DNA of 49,886 nucleotides from Arthrobacter sp. ISL-48 (GCF_018613805.1 NZ_JAGGPL010000007.1:1-49886), one strand, 5' to 3'; positions 35,808-45,380 are shown, counted from the first letter of the stretch. A program made the numbers and translations. The notes: generated by a model not told the origin, from the sequence alone.

Positions 35808-35957
35808 ACGGTGCATCACGACCAGTGGGCGTAGGTCCGCTGAACTAACCACGATTCCCAGTTCCTCATAGGCTTCGCGCGCTGCGGCGCCGATAGCTGA
35901 CTCAAGCGTTCCCCGAGGGGGAGCACTCGATAGATCAACATCTAGAATCTGGGGCAT
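35808..35957 (-). pseudogene. Nudix-like hydrolase fragment
   Basis: About 50 residues with half a Nudix box: E-x7-REAYEELGI (E19, then RE and EE) and the following VVSSADLRPLVVMHR typical after the box. The leading Gly of the box and the rest of the fold are absent. It abuts the GlxA fragment at 35807, so two unrelated gene pieces were joined head to head. Confidence 0.45.
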
Positions 35958-36480
35958 GACGGAAAAGGGCGAGGTTGAAATCAGCGACGGTGTCATTGTG
36001 CTCCGCCCGCTGAGAGTTGAGGATGCAGCGGACCACCTTGCCGGCGAGGATGCCGATTTGGTGCGTTGGCTGAATGGAGGCCCTGGTACAACTGAGTCCG
36101 TTCGAAGGTATGTCGAGCACATTCAGCACATGTGGGAGAAGGGCGGACCCATATTTACTTTCGCCATCCGGCTCAGGGCTGAAGATACCCTCGTTGGAAC
36201 AATAGACGTCCAACTCAACCAAGATGCCTTCCGGTCTGGCCAGGCCAATTTAGCCTACGGGCTTTACCCTGACTGGCGCGGTCGTGGGTTCGCCACCCGT
36301 GCAGTGAGCCTCGCTGTGGAGTTCTTGCGTCCCGACGCTACTGTCTATTCGGCTCTAATACGAGTCGAACCAGCAAACGCCTCATCCGCTGCAGTGGCCG
36401 TTCGCGCCGGCTTCACTCTTGCGTCCCGTGCTGCCGAGACTGGCGACGGCCACGACTGGTACGAGTACGTACTTCGTTGA
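35956..36480 (+). CDS. GNAT acetyltransferase, RimJ/RimL-like
   Basis: 174 residues, ATG at 35956. It has VLRPLRVEDAADHLAGEDADLVRWL at the N-terminus, LVGTIDVQL as the central strand, YGLYPDWRGRGFATRAVSLAVEFL (motif A with the acetyl-CoA-binding R/Q-x-x-G-x-G/A) and VEPANASSAAVAVRAGFTL (motif B). The family acetylates N-terminal amines of proteins or small molecules. It is an intact gene surrounded by fossils and element ends. No partner gene is adjacent. Confidence 0.87.
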   Translation: MTEKGEVEISDGVIVLRPLRVEDAADHLAGEDADLVRWLNGGPGTTESVRRYVEHIQHMWEKGGPIFTFAIRLRAEDTLVGTIDVQLNQDAFRSGQANLAYGLYPDWRGRGFATRAVSLAVEFLRPDATVYSALIRVEPANASSAAVAVRAGFTLASRAAETGDGHDWYEYVLR

Positions 36481-36519
36481 AGGGTTCCTGCACTGCCCCC
36501 ACAATGAGATATCCGCTGG

Positions 36520-37368
36520 TCCTAGACCAAGACGTGCGACGGTATTCCCGTCGCGGTGGCCTGCCTGGTGCTGGGTTTCTCCAAACAGACCTTCCACGCC
36601 TGAAAGGCCGCCCCGGTCACGGAGCGAGACTGCTCTGATGCGCACCTGACCAACGCGGCCCTGGATGTCCACCGGGACGATCCGGCGTTCGGTACGGTTC
36701 ATCGCAGACGAGCTCGAAGTCCAGGGTTTCAACGCCGGAGAGAACCGCGTGGCGCGCCTATGCAGCAGCCAACGGATCTGGTCGGTGTTCGCCAAGAAAC
36801 GCGGCCTGACACGCAAAGCCGGCTCACCGGTGCATGATGACCATGTCCGGCGGGACTTCACGGCGACGGCAGCAGATCAGTTGTCGCTCACGGACATCAC
36901 CGAGCACCGGACCGACGAGTGCAAGCTCCATCTGTGCGCCATCAAGGACGTCTATTCCAACCGGATCGTGGGCTACTCCATCGATTCCCGAATGAAAGCG
37001 TCACTGGCCTTCTCGGTCCCTGCACAACGCGATAGCGCTTCGGGTCCCGGCAGGAACCCGTGGTCCATAGCGAGCGCGGGTCCCAATTCCCGCTCCAACG
37101 CCTTCGTGCGGACCTGAAAGGCAACGGGCTCAAAGGCTCCATGGGACGGTTCGGCGCGTGCGCCAACAACGCCGCCATGGAGTCGTTCTTCTCGCGCCTC
37201 CAAAGGAATGTCCTGGATCGAGTGCGATGGTCCACACGGGCGGACCTCCGCTTGGCGATCGTGACCTGGATCGAGAAAACGTACCGGCGGAAACGCCGCC
37301 AGCGCCGCCTCGGCCGGCTAACACCTGTCGAGTTTGAGACAATCAATACCGGCCTCAAAGCCGCCTAG
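36520..37368 (+). pseudogene. Decayed IS3-family transposase (OrfB)
   Basis: Fragments in several frames line up as one IS3 OrfB: VACLVLGFSKQTFHA, a stop, then DAHLTNAALDVHRDDPAFG, FIADELEVQGFNAGENRVARL, FAKKRGLTRKAGSPVHDDHV, LTDITEHRTDECKLHLCAIK, HSERGSQF, CANNAAMESFFSRLQ and RRLGRLTPVEFETINTGLKA. There are at least one stop and three frameshifts. The second catalytic Asp is Glu (SERGSQF), and Trp before the first Asp is Ser. It differs from the intact copy at 30-1204. OrfA and clear ends are missing. Confidence 0.9.
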
Positions 37369-37436
37369 CAACACTAAACCCCGGGAGTCACCGAAATCCA
37401 GAGCAGTCCCGAAGAGCTTGGTGCTTGCGTTTATGG

Positions 37437-37772
37437 TCACGTCGTCTGGAAGTAAAGGTGGGTGTGCGCGGCACACCGTTCGTTGAGGCGAACGCCGCAG
37501 CTTGGGCACGATGTGGTTGCCAGATAGGCGTGGATGGACATTTCGCATTCGCATACACCGCACAGCACAGCTGGCTCTGCCCACTGGTTCTTTGGCCACG
37601 TTTGGGGCTTGTGATCTGCTTCCTCCGCGTGACAGAGATGGCAGGGATAGTACCGAAGACAGCACTTGAACTTTATGGCTATCACGTCTTCTTCGGTGTG
37701 GTAGTGAATGCAGCGGGTTTCGTCGTCCACGGTTCTGCCGAAGATCTGCATGGCTAGGCGCTGCCTGCTCAC
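37437..37772 (-). CDS. CHY-type zinc-finger protein
   Basis: 111 residues from the GTG at 37772, which overlaps the bioY stop as GTGA; an ATG lies at 37751. The CHY zinc-finger arrangement is present: CIHYHTEEDVIAIKFKCC, YYPCHLCHAEEADH, AVLCGVCECEMSIHAYL, TSCPSCGVRLNERCAAHTHLYF, about 12 Cys and several His able to bind three zinc ions. Prokaryotic stand-alone CHY fingers have no agreed function. Tight coupling to a biotin-transport component is the only clue here. Confidence 0.85.
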   Translation of the reverse strand: MSRQRLAMQIFGRTVDDETRCIHYHTEEDVIAIKFKCCLRYYPCHLCHAEEADHKPQTWPKNQWAEPAVLCGVCECEMSIHAYLATTSCPSCGVRLNERCAAHTHLYFQTT

Positions 37773-38410
37773 TTCACGCGTCGCACGAGGATGTCAGGGA
37801 AAGCCCGGTGCGCGGCGACCGCCGCAGCCGACGCCACGGCGTCCTTCAGGATATCGCCCGGGTAGAAGATGAGGTCTGCGGCGAAGGCAGCCTGCCACGA
37901 GAGCTTGAGGTTGACTATCATGCCGAGCACCCCGAGCATGTGCGAGGCGACCACGGTGACTACGATCGCAGCGAGGAAGAACCACAGGCCGCGTCGCTTG
38001 CCCGGGAGGCGCCGGATGATCTGCTCGGCGGCAACGCCTACGAGCAGAGCGGCGAGGAGGAACCCCACGATGTATCCGGCGGATCCGCCCGCGAGGACAT
38101 GCAGCCCTGCCCGGCCGCCCGAGAAGATCGGCAGCCCAGCGAAGGCAAGGAGAAGGTAGAGTGCCACCGCGGCGGCGGCACGGGAACCGCCGAGGACGAG
38201 GCCGGTCACCATGACGGCGAGGGTCTGCAGCGTGATGGGCACCCCGAAGCTGCCGACGGGGATGCCCGGGACGATCGCCGAGGCAGCGATGAGGGCTGCG
38301 AAGACAGAAACGAGTGCCAGCGACTGCGCGTCCCACAAGCGGCGGGACGCGCGGGGGCTGGTCTCGGCCGAGCGGTGGGGTGCCGGCGTCGGGGTCGTCG
38401 GGTGGCTCAT
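37769..38410 (-). CDS. bioY: BioY biotin-transport S-component
   Basis: 213 residues from the ATG at 38410 behind AGGAGG; the frame continues to 38491. About six helices follow a 30-residue hydrophilic N-terminus. BioY features are ALIAASAIVPGIPVGSFGVPITLQTLAVMVTGLVLG split over the first helices, AFAGLPIFSGGRAGLHVLAGGSAGYIVGF, and YPGDILKDAVASA at the end. It captures biotin in the membrane and works with an ECF energising module (bioMN), not present here, or alone. The next gene is translationally coupled. TTCTTCGAAGAA at 38438-38449, 28 bp before the start, is a 12-bp palindrome that could be an operator. Confidence 0.92.
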   Translation of the reverse strand: MSHPTTPTPAPHRSAETSPRASRRLWDAQSLALVSVFAALIAASAIVPGIPVGSFGVPITLQTLAVMVTGLVLGGSRAAAAVALYLLLAFAGLPIFSGGRAGLHVLAGGSAGYIVGFLLAALLVGVAAEQIIRRLPGKRRGLWFFLAAIVVTVVASHMLGVLGMIVNLKLSWQAAFAADLIFYPGDILKDAVASAAAVAAHRAFPDILVRRVK

Positions 38411-39221
38411 GGTTCCTCCTGGTGGTTCGGGGCGGCGTTCTTCGAAGAAGGCTACGCGGCGCCATCCCCGGCCGTTTTGTAGAGAACCCACCAGCGTGCC
38501 CCATGATCTGTGGATCGTTCGCTACAAAGCGACGGTATTGCGCTTAGCATCGGATCGACCGTAGGCCCTTTCGCCAGCAAAGCCGGGTTTTAGAGTGTCT
38601 GGTCGACTAACCATTGGCGGTAGCTTGCGGCCAGGTTGTCGTTGCGAAGCAGGCCTCGTTCCAGAAGGGAGATCTTTGAGGGCCATTGGCCAAGGACGCG
38701 GGCTGCCGTCGTGATGGTGCAACAGAGCGTGGTGCGCATTTGTCGCAGATCGGAGATATCCGGGGCTGCCCGGAGGAATCAAATTTCATAGGGGGCATCG
38801 ACCATGGATAACAGAACTAGTAGAACAAGCCCACCGCCCCGAAACGCATAACGTGCCCAAGCGAAGCGTCCTCGTTCAACGCCGTCGCCGCAATAGGATT
38901 TTGGGGGAGTGACGTTCTGCGGCTGCGCCTTCACCTGCCATCCCCTACCAAACCAAGTCCTGCCTGAGTAGTTCTCCAGCCTTGAGCGAGGCCGATAGCC
39001 TGCTATTTCTTGTGACTGGTAGAGCGCAGCCGCCGATAAAGTCGGATCGATGCAAAGAGAGCAGAATGGTTCCCGAACTGCTGACGCGGGCCTCGCCCAC
39101 GCTGGCTCCGACCACTCCGCAGACGGTTTTGCTACGTACTCGGTGCCAGGGAAAACCATTGGCATGGCAGTGGCACCGCATGCACACTGATAGCAGTCAA
39201 TCTACCTATGAAGGAGAAGGC
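38411..39221. other. Long gap with a possible gene tail
   Basis: About 810 bp with no intact gene. A minus-strand frame ending at 38590 reads TAARVLGQWPSKISLLERGL then LAASYRQWLVDQTL, which looks coding and resembles short tails found next to transposases, but lacks a start and a clear family. The rest holds only short frames of poor character. The promoter of bioY and that of the SDR at 39222 must lie here. Confidence 0.4.
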
Positions 39222-40112
39222 GTGAGCCACCAGCAAGCCACCACGGGGGCATCCCCAGAAACATCGACCCGGCGGGGTGCTTTGGCTGGCCGTACGGCTT
39301 TCGTTACGGGAGCAGGGCGGAGCATTGGGCGTGCCATCGCGGTGCGCTGCGGATCAGAAGGCTCCCGGGTCGCCGTCAATGACGTCGATGCGGCTGCTGC
39401 AGCAGCGGTTGTCGCCGAACTGCAGGAGGCCGGCGCGGAAGCGCTGGCCGTTGTCGGCGATATGTCAGATTTCGTGCAGGTGGATCGGGCATTTGCCGAG
39501 ACCGAAGCCACACTTGGTGTAGTCGACGTACTGGTCAACAATGCCTATACCCGTCGGGGCGACACAGCTTGGGGCAATTTCCTCTCAGTGGAGCCATCCG
39601 ACTGGGAGCTTTTCGTTAGCGCGAATTTGAACATGCTGTACGGCTGCACCCAGCGGGCTGCACGGGCGCTGGCCGGAGCACGATCGGGGGGCTCGATCGT
39701 CAACATTAGCTCCATCGGAGCCGAACGCGCACACCGAAACCTCATTCCTTACGACTCCGTAAAGGGGGCGATGGAATCCTTCACCCGGGCCGTCGCCGTT
39801 GACCTCGCCCCGTGGGGCATCCGGGTCAATGCCGTGCGCCCCGGGGCGATCGCGACTGAGCGGGAGCAGCCCCTGCAGGACGGGTGGGAGGATCTCCGTG
39901 CCGCGCAAATTCCGCTGGGTCGGGCCGGAACCCCGGAGGACGTTGCCTCCGCCGTGGTCTTCCTTGCCTCTTCCGAGTCAGCGTATATCACCGGACAGAT
40001 CTTTAACATCGACGGCGGTATGATGGCCCAGGGGCGGGCTCCCCAAGTCGAGGGCGCGCCGGTGATGCACCCGGGAAACGCGGCGCCTGCTCCGGTAACT
40101 CTTCTCCGCTGA
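39222..40112 (+). CDS. Short-chain dehydrogenase/reductase
   Basis: Classical SDR of 296 residues from the GTG at 39222 behind AAGGAGAAGG; the frame upstream of it lacks a site. It has [16 protein letters not shown] (TGxxxGxG), [12 protein letters not shown] (NNA), Ser in [13 protein letters not shown], and [11 protein letters not shown] (Tyr-x3-Lys). [17 protein letters not shown] and [14 protein letters not shown] are the usual C-terminal parts. It is probably NAD(P)-dependent with an unknown alcohol or keto substrate. The extra 20 residues after [11 protein letters not shown] are unusual for the family. Confidence 0.9.
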   Translation: MSHQQATTGASPETSTRRGALAGRTAFVTGAGRSIGRAIAVRCGSEGSRVAVNDVDAAAAAAVVAELQEAGAEALAVVGDMSDFVQVDRAFAETEATLGVVDVLVNNAYTRRGDTAWGNFLSVEPSDWELFVSANLNMLYGCTQRAARALAGARSGGSIVNISSIGAERAHRNLIPYDSVKGAMESFTRAVAVDLAPWGIRVNAVRPGAIATEREQPLQDGWEDLRAAQIPLGRAGTPEDVASAVVFLASSESAYITGQIFNIDGGMMAQGRAPQVEGAPVMHPGNAAPAPVTLLR

Positions 40113-40183
40113 CCCACCGCCAAGCGCACCAGCCCTTTGCCGGCAGTCGTTTTCCCACACTGCGGTTCCGTTGATCTATATCG

Positions 40184-40375
40184 TCATGTGCCAGTGGCGC
40201 CTTCTCTCGGAAGGCGTGGACGGGCCCATAGCACCGCCCGTGCATAGTCCCGGTGCCAGCCGGTCAGCTTCTTGACCTCGTCCAGGATCTTTCCCTTCCG
40301 GGCCCTGTCCCCGGCCCGATAGGACCTGGCCAGCTGCTTCGTCACGGCCTTTCGCTCAGCCATCGTCAAACCCAT
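40184..40375 (-). pseudogene. N-terminal stub of an integrase-type transposase
   Basis: About 63 residues: MGLTMAERKAVTKQLARSYR, AGDRARKGKILDEVKKLTGW, HRDYARAVL. This resembles the start of a rve-domain transposase group of actinobacteria, where it precedes the DNA-binding and DDE domains. The rest is absent; a stop follows unrelated residues. Confidence 0.6.
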
Positions 40376-40606
40376 CCACCCGGCGTAAGCCCGCAAACAT
40401 CCGCCTGGCAACCGCCGACCCAGCCGGAGGATTATTAATGAGGCAACGTATCCCCCTTCGCGGAGATTATTTTACGAGTCAACGCGGTGCCTAGCATCGA
40501 GGGGAATGCAAGCGTAGCGTCTGTGATTGAAGCAAGGCGGAAAGTCGACGGTGGGACCCACGTTCGCACAGCGCAGCCAGGGTTTGGTGCCGTTGAAGGA
40601 GGCAAG

Positions 40607-42865
40607 ATGGCTGGATGGAACGCCGACACGGCCGCGGGGCCGCTCGGCGCCGGGACTGTTACCTTGGTGGAGGGTTCCTCCTTCTGCATCTCCCTGGAAA
40701 ACGGGGACATCCATCCGGAGCATCCTCATGGGGTTTTCCATGAGGACACCCGCATCCTGTCACGCTGGAGCCTGGCCGTGAATGGACAGCCGCTGGAACC
40801 GCTGACAGCGGAGACAAAGGAACCGTATCGGGCCCTGTTTATTGGCCGTGTTCCCCGCTCGGACGGGTACGCGGACAGTCCGCTGATCGTAGAGCGCCTG
40901 CGCGAAATCGGAGCTGGAATCGTGGAGGAGGTCACTCTTCGGAATTACTCCTCCGATGCAGCCGAATGCCTCATTACGTTCGGCGTCGAATCGGACTTCG
41001 CGGACCTGTTCGAGGTGAAGGAGGCACGGGTCCAGCGGAGCTGGAAGCAATCCCGCTTAGCTGACGGCGACACGCTGTCTATCCGAGCCGTTTGGCAGGA
41101 CGTCCGAAAAGGGGTCATTGTGAAGGCGGAGGGTGCCACCGTGACAGCGGATGCGTTGGCCTACCGGCTGGTGGTTCCCCCGCGTGGGCACTGGCGCGCC
41201 GTGCTGACGGTGTCGCCCACTGTCAATGGCGACGTGCCGGTGGCTTCGTTCGTGCATCCGGCTGCGGGAGAAATGTCTCCACGAGACCGGCGCAGGCAGG
41301 AATGGGTCGCCAAAATCCCGAAACTGCATATGAGCAACCGCTCCATCGAGCGGACCTTGCGGCGCAGCTACGATGACCTGGGCGCGCTCCGCATCGAGGA
41401 CCCCGACCATCCTGAACGGATCGTTGTGGCCGCTGGCGCTCCCTGGTTCATGACTCTTTTCGGCCGGGACTCGCTCCTTGCCTCGGAAATGGCGCTGCCG
41501 GTGGACCCATCCCTCGCCCTCGGCACCCTGCAGACCCTCGCTGATCGCCAGGGCCGTGTCGTGGATCCGATGAGCGAAGAGGAGCCTGGGAAGATCCTGC
41601 ATGAAGTCCGGCTTGGCGTCTCCAGCGGTTTGGCGCTTGGCGGAAAGTCCGCCTATTACGGCAGCGTCGACGCCACACCGCTTTTCGTAATGACGCTCGG
41701 CTCGGTGAGCCGCTGGGGCTTTGCCAAGGACACCATAACCGCCCTGCTGCCCCACGCAGACCGGGCACTGGACTGGATCCGGAACTACGGCGACAAAGAC
41801 GGCGACGGGTTCGTCGAGTATGAGCGCCTGAACCCTCGGGGGCTCGTCAACCAGGGCTGGAAAGACTCCTGGGACGGCATCAATTTCGCGGACGGAACAC
41901 CGGCCGAACCGCCGATCGCACTCTGTGAAGTCCAGGCATACGTCTATATGGCGTATCAGTCCCGCGCGTGGATGGCGTATGACGCTGGAGATGCGACCTT
42001 GGGTGCTGAGCTCGCTGAGCAAGCAGCCCAGTTGAAGAAACGCTTCAACGAAGAGTTTTGGATGCCGGACCGTGGCTATTACGCTATCGCCCTCGATGGC
42101 AAGAAGCGGCAGGTCGACGCCTGTGCGTCCAACATGGGGCAATGCCTGTGGCACGGAATTGTCGATGAGGACAAGGCTCCTCTGGTTGCCGAACGCCTCA
42201 TGTCACCCGAGATGTTCAGCGGCTGGGGCATACGGACCTTGGCCAGCGATATGGGCGCCTACAACCCGGCGAGCTACCACAACGGATCCGTTTGGCCGCA
42301 TGACAGTGCCCTCATCGCAGCGGGCCTGCTGCGCTACGGCTTCGTGGAGGAAGCCCAGCAAATCTCCACGGCACTGCTGGAGGCAGCCGAATACACCAAC
42401 GGACGGCTCCCGGAGTTGTTCTGCGGCTTCAGTCGTGACCAAGTCACCGTACCCGTGCCGTATCCGACGGCATGCTCTCCGCAGGCCTGGGCAGCGGCCA
42501 CACCAATCATGCTGGTAACGAGCCTGATGCGGTATGACGCCCATATTTCACGCGGCGGCCTGTGGATGGATCCGGTGCTCCCGGAGTCCTACGGAGATCT
42601 TCACATCACCAACGCACCGATGGCTGGAGACCGGATCACCATCGACATTGCCGGTACCGAACCGTCCGTCCAAGGCCTGCCCGAAGGAATAGCATTCCAC
42701 CGTGCTCACCGACCCTGGCTGACCGAACTCGTGGAACAGGCAGGACTGCGAAAGGTGGACGAACAAGACCTTGAGGTGAATCAGCTCCCGCTCAGGTCGT
42801 TGAACCAGCAAGGCCACGGCGGACTGGGGCGGCATGGCGACCAGGATGGCAGCCAGCCGGAGTGA
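40607..42865 (+). CDS. Glycogen-debranching-type enzyme (amylo-alpha-1,6-glucosidase family)
   Basis: 752 residues from the ATG at 40607 with GAAGGAGG just upstream. The N-terminal domain (about 15-210) is the GDE_N_bis type: VEGSSFCISLENGDI, GVFHEDTRILSRW. The catalytic (alpha/alpha)6 domain (about 260-720) has AAGAPWFMTLFGRDSLLAS, DGDGFVEYERLNPRGLVNQGWKDSWDG, SNMGQCLWHGIV and NPASYHNGSVWPHDSALIAAGL. Family members release alpha-1,6-linked glucose from limit dextrins or act on related sugars. No glycogen genes adjoin it, so a role in trehalose or another glucoside is possible. It is convergent with the next gene with 13 bp between. Confidence 0.88.
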   Translation: MAGWNADTAAGPLGAGTVTLVEGSSFCISLENGDIHPEHPHGVFHEDTRILSRWSLAVNGQPLEPLTAETKEPYRALFIGRVPRSDGYADSPLIVERLREIGAGIVEEVTLRNYSSDAAECLITFGVESDFADLFEVKEARVQRSWKQSRLADGDTLSIRAVWQDVRKGVIVKAEGATVTADALAYRLVVPPRGHWRAVLTVSPTVNGDVPVASFVHPAAGEMSPRDRRRQEWVAKIPKLHMSNRSIERTLRRSYDDLGALRIEDPDHPERIVVAAGAPWFMTLFGRDSLLASEMALPVDPSLALGTLQTLADRQGRVVDPMSEEEPGKILHEVRLGVSSGLALGGKSAYYGSVDATPLFVMTLGSVSRWGFAKDTITALLPHADRALDWIRNYGDKDGDGFVEYERLNPRGLVNQGWKDSWDGINFADGTPAEPPIALCEVQAYVYMAYQSRAWMAYDAGDATLGAELAEQAAQLKKRFNEEFWMPDRGYYAIALDGKKRQVDACASNMGQCLWHGIVDEDKAPLVAERLMSPEMFSGWGIRTLASDMGAYNPASYHNGSVWPHDSALIAAGLLRYGFVEEAQQISTALLEAAEYTNGRLPELFCGFSRDQVTVPVPYPTACSPQAWAAATPIMLVTSLMRYDAHISRGGLWMDPVLPESYGDLHITNAPMAGDRITIDIAGTEPSVQGLPEGIAFHRAHRPWLTELVEQAGLRKVDEQDLEVNQLPLRSLNQQGHGGLGRHGDQDGSQPE

Positions 42866-42878
42866 GCGCCCGTTACCA

Positions 42879-43838
42879 CTAGTTAATCGGTGTGGCCGGT
42901 TGCTCTCCGCAGAGTAGGGCGAGGGCGTTGTCTGCAGCGAGCATCGCCATCGCAGTGCGCGTTTCGACAGTGGCGGAGCCGAGGTGCGGCACGAGCACCA
43001 CGTTTTCGAGCTCAAGCAATCCGGGGTGCACGGTGGGCTCGTTCTCAAAAACATCGAGCCCGGCGCCCGCGATCCGTCCCTCGCGAAGCGCAGACGCGAG
43101 CGCTGCTTCGTTAACTATCGGCCCGCGCGCCGTGTTGATGAGGTACGCCGAGCTCTTCATCGCCCCGAGTTGCTCGGCGCCGATCAGGTGATGCGTGGCA
43201 GCCCCGTAGGGGCAGTGCAAGGAGACGATGTCGGAGATGGCCAGCAACTCATCGAGATCGACCCGCCGTGCGCCAAGGTCGGTTGCGATCGCGGGGTCGA
43301 TCTCACTGCGTGACTGGTAGACAATTTCCATGCCGAAGGCCTTGGCCCGGCGTGCGGTCGCCTGGCCGATGCCACCCATGCCAACGACGCCGAGGGTCTT
43401 GCCTTGCAGGCTGCTGCCGAGCAGGAAGAACATGCCCCACTTCCAGGCCTGGCCGGAGCGGATTAGCCGTTCCCCCTCGCCGAGTCGTCGGGTCACCGTA
43501 AGGATGAGGCCGAGCGCGATGTCAGCTGTGGCCTCCGTGAGCACGCCAGGCGTGTTGGTGGCCACGATGCCCCGTTCAGTGCAGGCTGGCACGTCGATGT
43601 TGTCATAGCCGACGGCGACGTTTGCGACCACTTTGAGCTGCGGGCCCGCGGCGTCGAGTAGCTCGGCGTCGATACGTTCGGTGAGCAGGCTCACCACCGC
43701 ATCGGCCCCGGCTACCCGGCAAAGGAGCTCCTCGCGGCCAATCGACTCCGGACCAGACCAGGCATCGACTTCGTGCTCGGCGCGCAGCTTTTCCAGCGCG
43801 GTTTCGGGTACACATCCCGTGACGACGACCCGGCTCAT
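42879..43838 (-). CDS. D-2-hydroxyacid dehydrogenase (glyoxylate/hydroxypyruvate reductase-like)
   Basis: 319 residues from the ATG at 43838, overlapping the aminotransferase stop as ATGA. The catalytic set is Arg in NTARGPIVNE, Glu in DVFENEPTVHP and His in VPHLGSATVETR. The NAD(P) fold is LGVVGMGGIGQATARRAKAFGM. NVAVGYDNIDVPACTERGIVATNTPGVLTEATAD is split over the substrate domain. It reduces 2-oxo acids to D-2-hydroxy acids or the reverse. Coupling to an aminotransferase suggests a two-step conversion of an amino acid to a hydroxy acid. Confidence 0.92.
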   Translation of the reverse strand: MSRVVVTGCVPETALEKLRAEHEVDAWSGPESIGREELLCRVAGADAVVSLLTERIDAELLDAAGPQLKVVANVAVGYDNIDVPACTERGIVATNTPGVLTEATADIALGLILTVTRRLGEGERLIRSGQAWKWGMFFLLGSSLQGKTLGVVGMGGIGQATARRAKAFGMEIVYQSRSEIDPAIATDLGARRVDLDELLAISDIVSLHCPYGAATHHLIGAEQLGAMKSSAYLINTARGPIVNEAALASALREGRIAGAGLDVFENEPTVHPGLLELENVVLVPHLGSATVETRTAMAMLAADNALALLCGEQPATPIN

Positions 43839-45034
43839 GCCGTCTCGATCCACTTGCGCAGGCGCCCGAGGCCGTCACAGATGTCGGCGACGTCGATGCC
43901 AGAGTAGGCGAGCCGGATGTACTGCCGCTCTTCGCCGGGCTGGCGCCGGCCGAAGTGCTCACGCGTGCAGAAGGAGACGCCGGTTTCGTACAGGGCTGCG
44001 GAGGCGAAATCGCCGACTGCCGTGTAGCCCATACGCTCCATGACCTCGGTGACGTCGGGGAAAAGGTAGAACGTCGACTGCGGCACGGCGACGTGCATGC
44101 CTGAGATGTCGTTCACGAGTTCGCATGCGGCATCCCGGCGGACGCGCAGGATGTCGAGCATCTGCTGTACGGGTTCCTGGGTACCGCGGAGCGCTTCAAT
44201 GCCGGCCCATTGCACGTAGTGCGTTGTGCATGACTCATCGTTGGTGTTGAGTGTGCTGAGAATTTTGGCGATTTCGATCGGGGCGACGGCGCAGCCCAGG
44301 CGGGATCCGGTCATGGCGAACTTCTTGCTGAAGGTGTAGAGGATCACGGTGCGCTCCGGCATGCCGGGAATCGATGCAATTGAGCTAGAGACACCCTCAT
44401 AGCGCGTCTCGAAGTACGCCTCATCGGAGAGTACCCAGAGGTCGTGCTCCTGCGCGAGTTGGGCGATTGCCTCTCGCTCGGCCGCCGTCGACTCGGCCGA
44501 GATGGGGTTCTGCAGGTCGTTGTAAATGATTGCGACCGTATTCGGCGTGATCGATGCGCGCACCTGTTCGAGGTCGATCGCGAAGCCTTGGCTCGTGGGC
44601 AGGTAGCGGTAAGGCACGGCCGTGCCGCCCAGGTACTCGATCTGCGATTCGTAGATCGGGAAGCCGGGGTTTGGGTAGAGCACCTCCTGGCCTGGGTTCA
44701 TGACCGCCTGCAGGAACTTGGTGATCACGGGCTTGCCGCCCGTCATCACCACGACGTTGTCGGGGGAAAACTCGATACCCCGGCGGGCCCCGAGATCCTC
44801 GGCGAGGGCCTCGCGCAGCTGCGGGATGCCCGGGCCGGGGCAGTAGCCTGTATGGCCGTCGCCGATGGCCCGGTTCATCGCTTCGACGATATTCGGGGCC
44901 GTCGGGATGTTGATGTCGCCCAGGTGGAAGGGGTACACGCGGTTCCCCGCCGCTCTCCAGGCGGCCGCTGCTTGGGCGACGCTGAAGGCGGTTTCGGTGC
45001 CCAGACGCTCAAGCCGTTGCGCGAATTGCTTCAT
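43835..45034 (-). CDS. Class I/II aminotransferase
   Basis: PLP-dependent aminotransferase of 399 residues, ATG at 45034 behind GAGGAG. It has YPFHLGDINIPTAPNIVEAM at the N-terminus, VMTGGKPVITKFLQAV for the PLP phosphate site, NDLQNPIS (the Asn region), WVLSDEAYFETRYEG (Asp-Glu-x-Tyr) and TFSKKFAMTGSRLGCAV with the Schiff-base Lys. The amino donor is unknown. It is first in the two-gene operon; the AT-rich region just upstream (45080-45125) is the likely promoter. Confidence 0.92.
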   Translation of the reverse strand: MKQFAQRLERLGTETAFSVAQAAAAWRAAGNRVYPFHLGDINIPTAPNIVEAMNRAIGDGHTGYCPGPGIPQLREALAEDLGARRGIEFSPDNVVVMTGGKPVITKFLQAVMNPGQEVLYPNPGFPIYESQIEYLGGTAVPYRYLPTSQGFAIDLEQVRASITPNTVAIIYNDLQNPISAESTAAEREAIAQLAQEHDLWVLSDEAYFETRYEGVSSSIASIPGMPERTVILYTFSKKFAMTGSRLGCAVAPIEIAKILSTLNTNDESCTTHYVQWAGIEALRGTQEPVQQMLDILRVRRDAACELVNDISGMHVAVPQSTFYLFPDVTEVMERMGYTAVGDFASAALYETGVSFCTREHFGRRQPGEERQYIRLAYSGIDVADICDGLGRLRKWIETA

Positions 45035-45168
45035 GCTTTTCCACTCCTCATCGAGTTGACAACGATCCTCCAGCGGATCCGATCTAGTATACGACTAATA
45101 TATCAATTCTGGAACGAGATATACGGATAAATTCTTGGAAATGAACGGCGCGAAACCTGGCCTAAAAC

Positions 45169-45380
45169 ATGCCTGGCTATGCGAAGGAGAACGTGGAAGT
45201 GCAGTTCGTCGAACCTCCCCTGAACGGACGGGCCCTTCCAGGGGAAGTCGCCCACGCAGCCCGAGCCATCGTGCGGGGCATGCTGTTGGCCATGCTGGAC
45301 CAACCAGAAGTCTGCAGGGTCCGGGCCCAGTGAAATTGCGACGGCGAGAATCTGCTGATCAGTGTCCGGACGACGGCGGC
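45169..45380 (+). pseudogene. Possible fragment of a HATPase/LuxR-type regulator
   Basis: A frame reads VEVQFVEPPLNGRALPGEVA, AARAIVRGMLLAMLDQPEVC, then a TGA at 45331 and NCDGENLLISVRTT. The last part is like the start of the ATPase lid in histidine-kinase-like LuxR regulators of actinobacteria. AAGGAGA lies before a GTG at 45193, so a 46-residue product is possible. The family call is from memory of pattern only. Confidence 0.3.

Noticed and set aside
41057..42154. Minus-strand open frame of 365 residues
   Set aside because: Antisense to the debranching-type enzyme, which has a strong ribosome site and family motifs.
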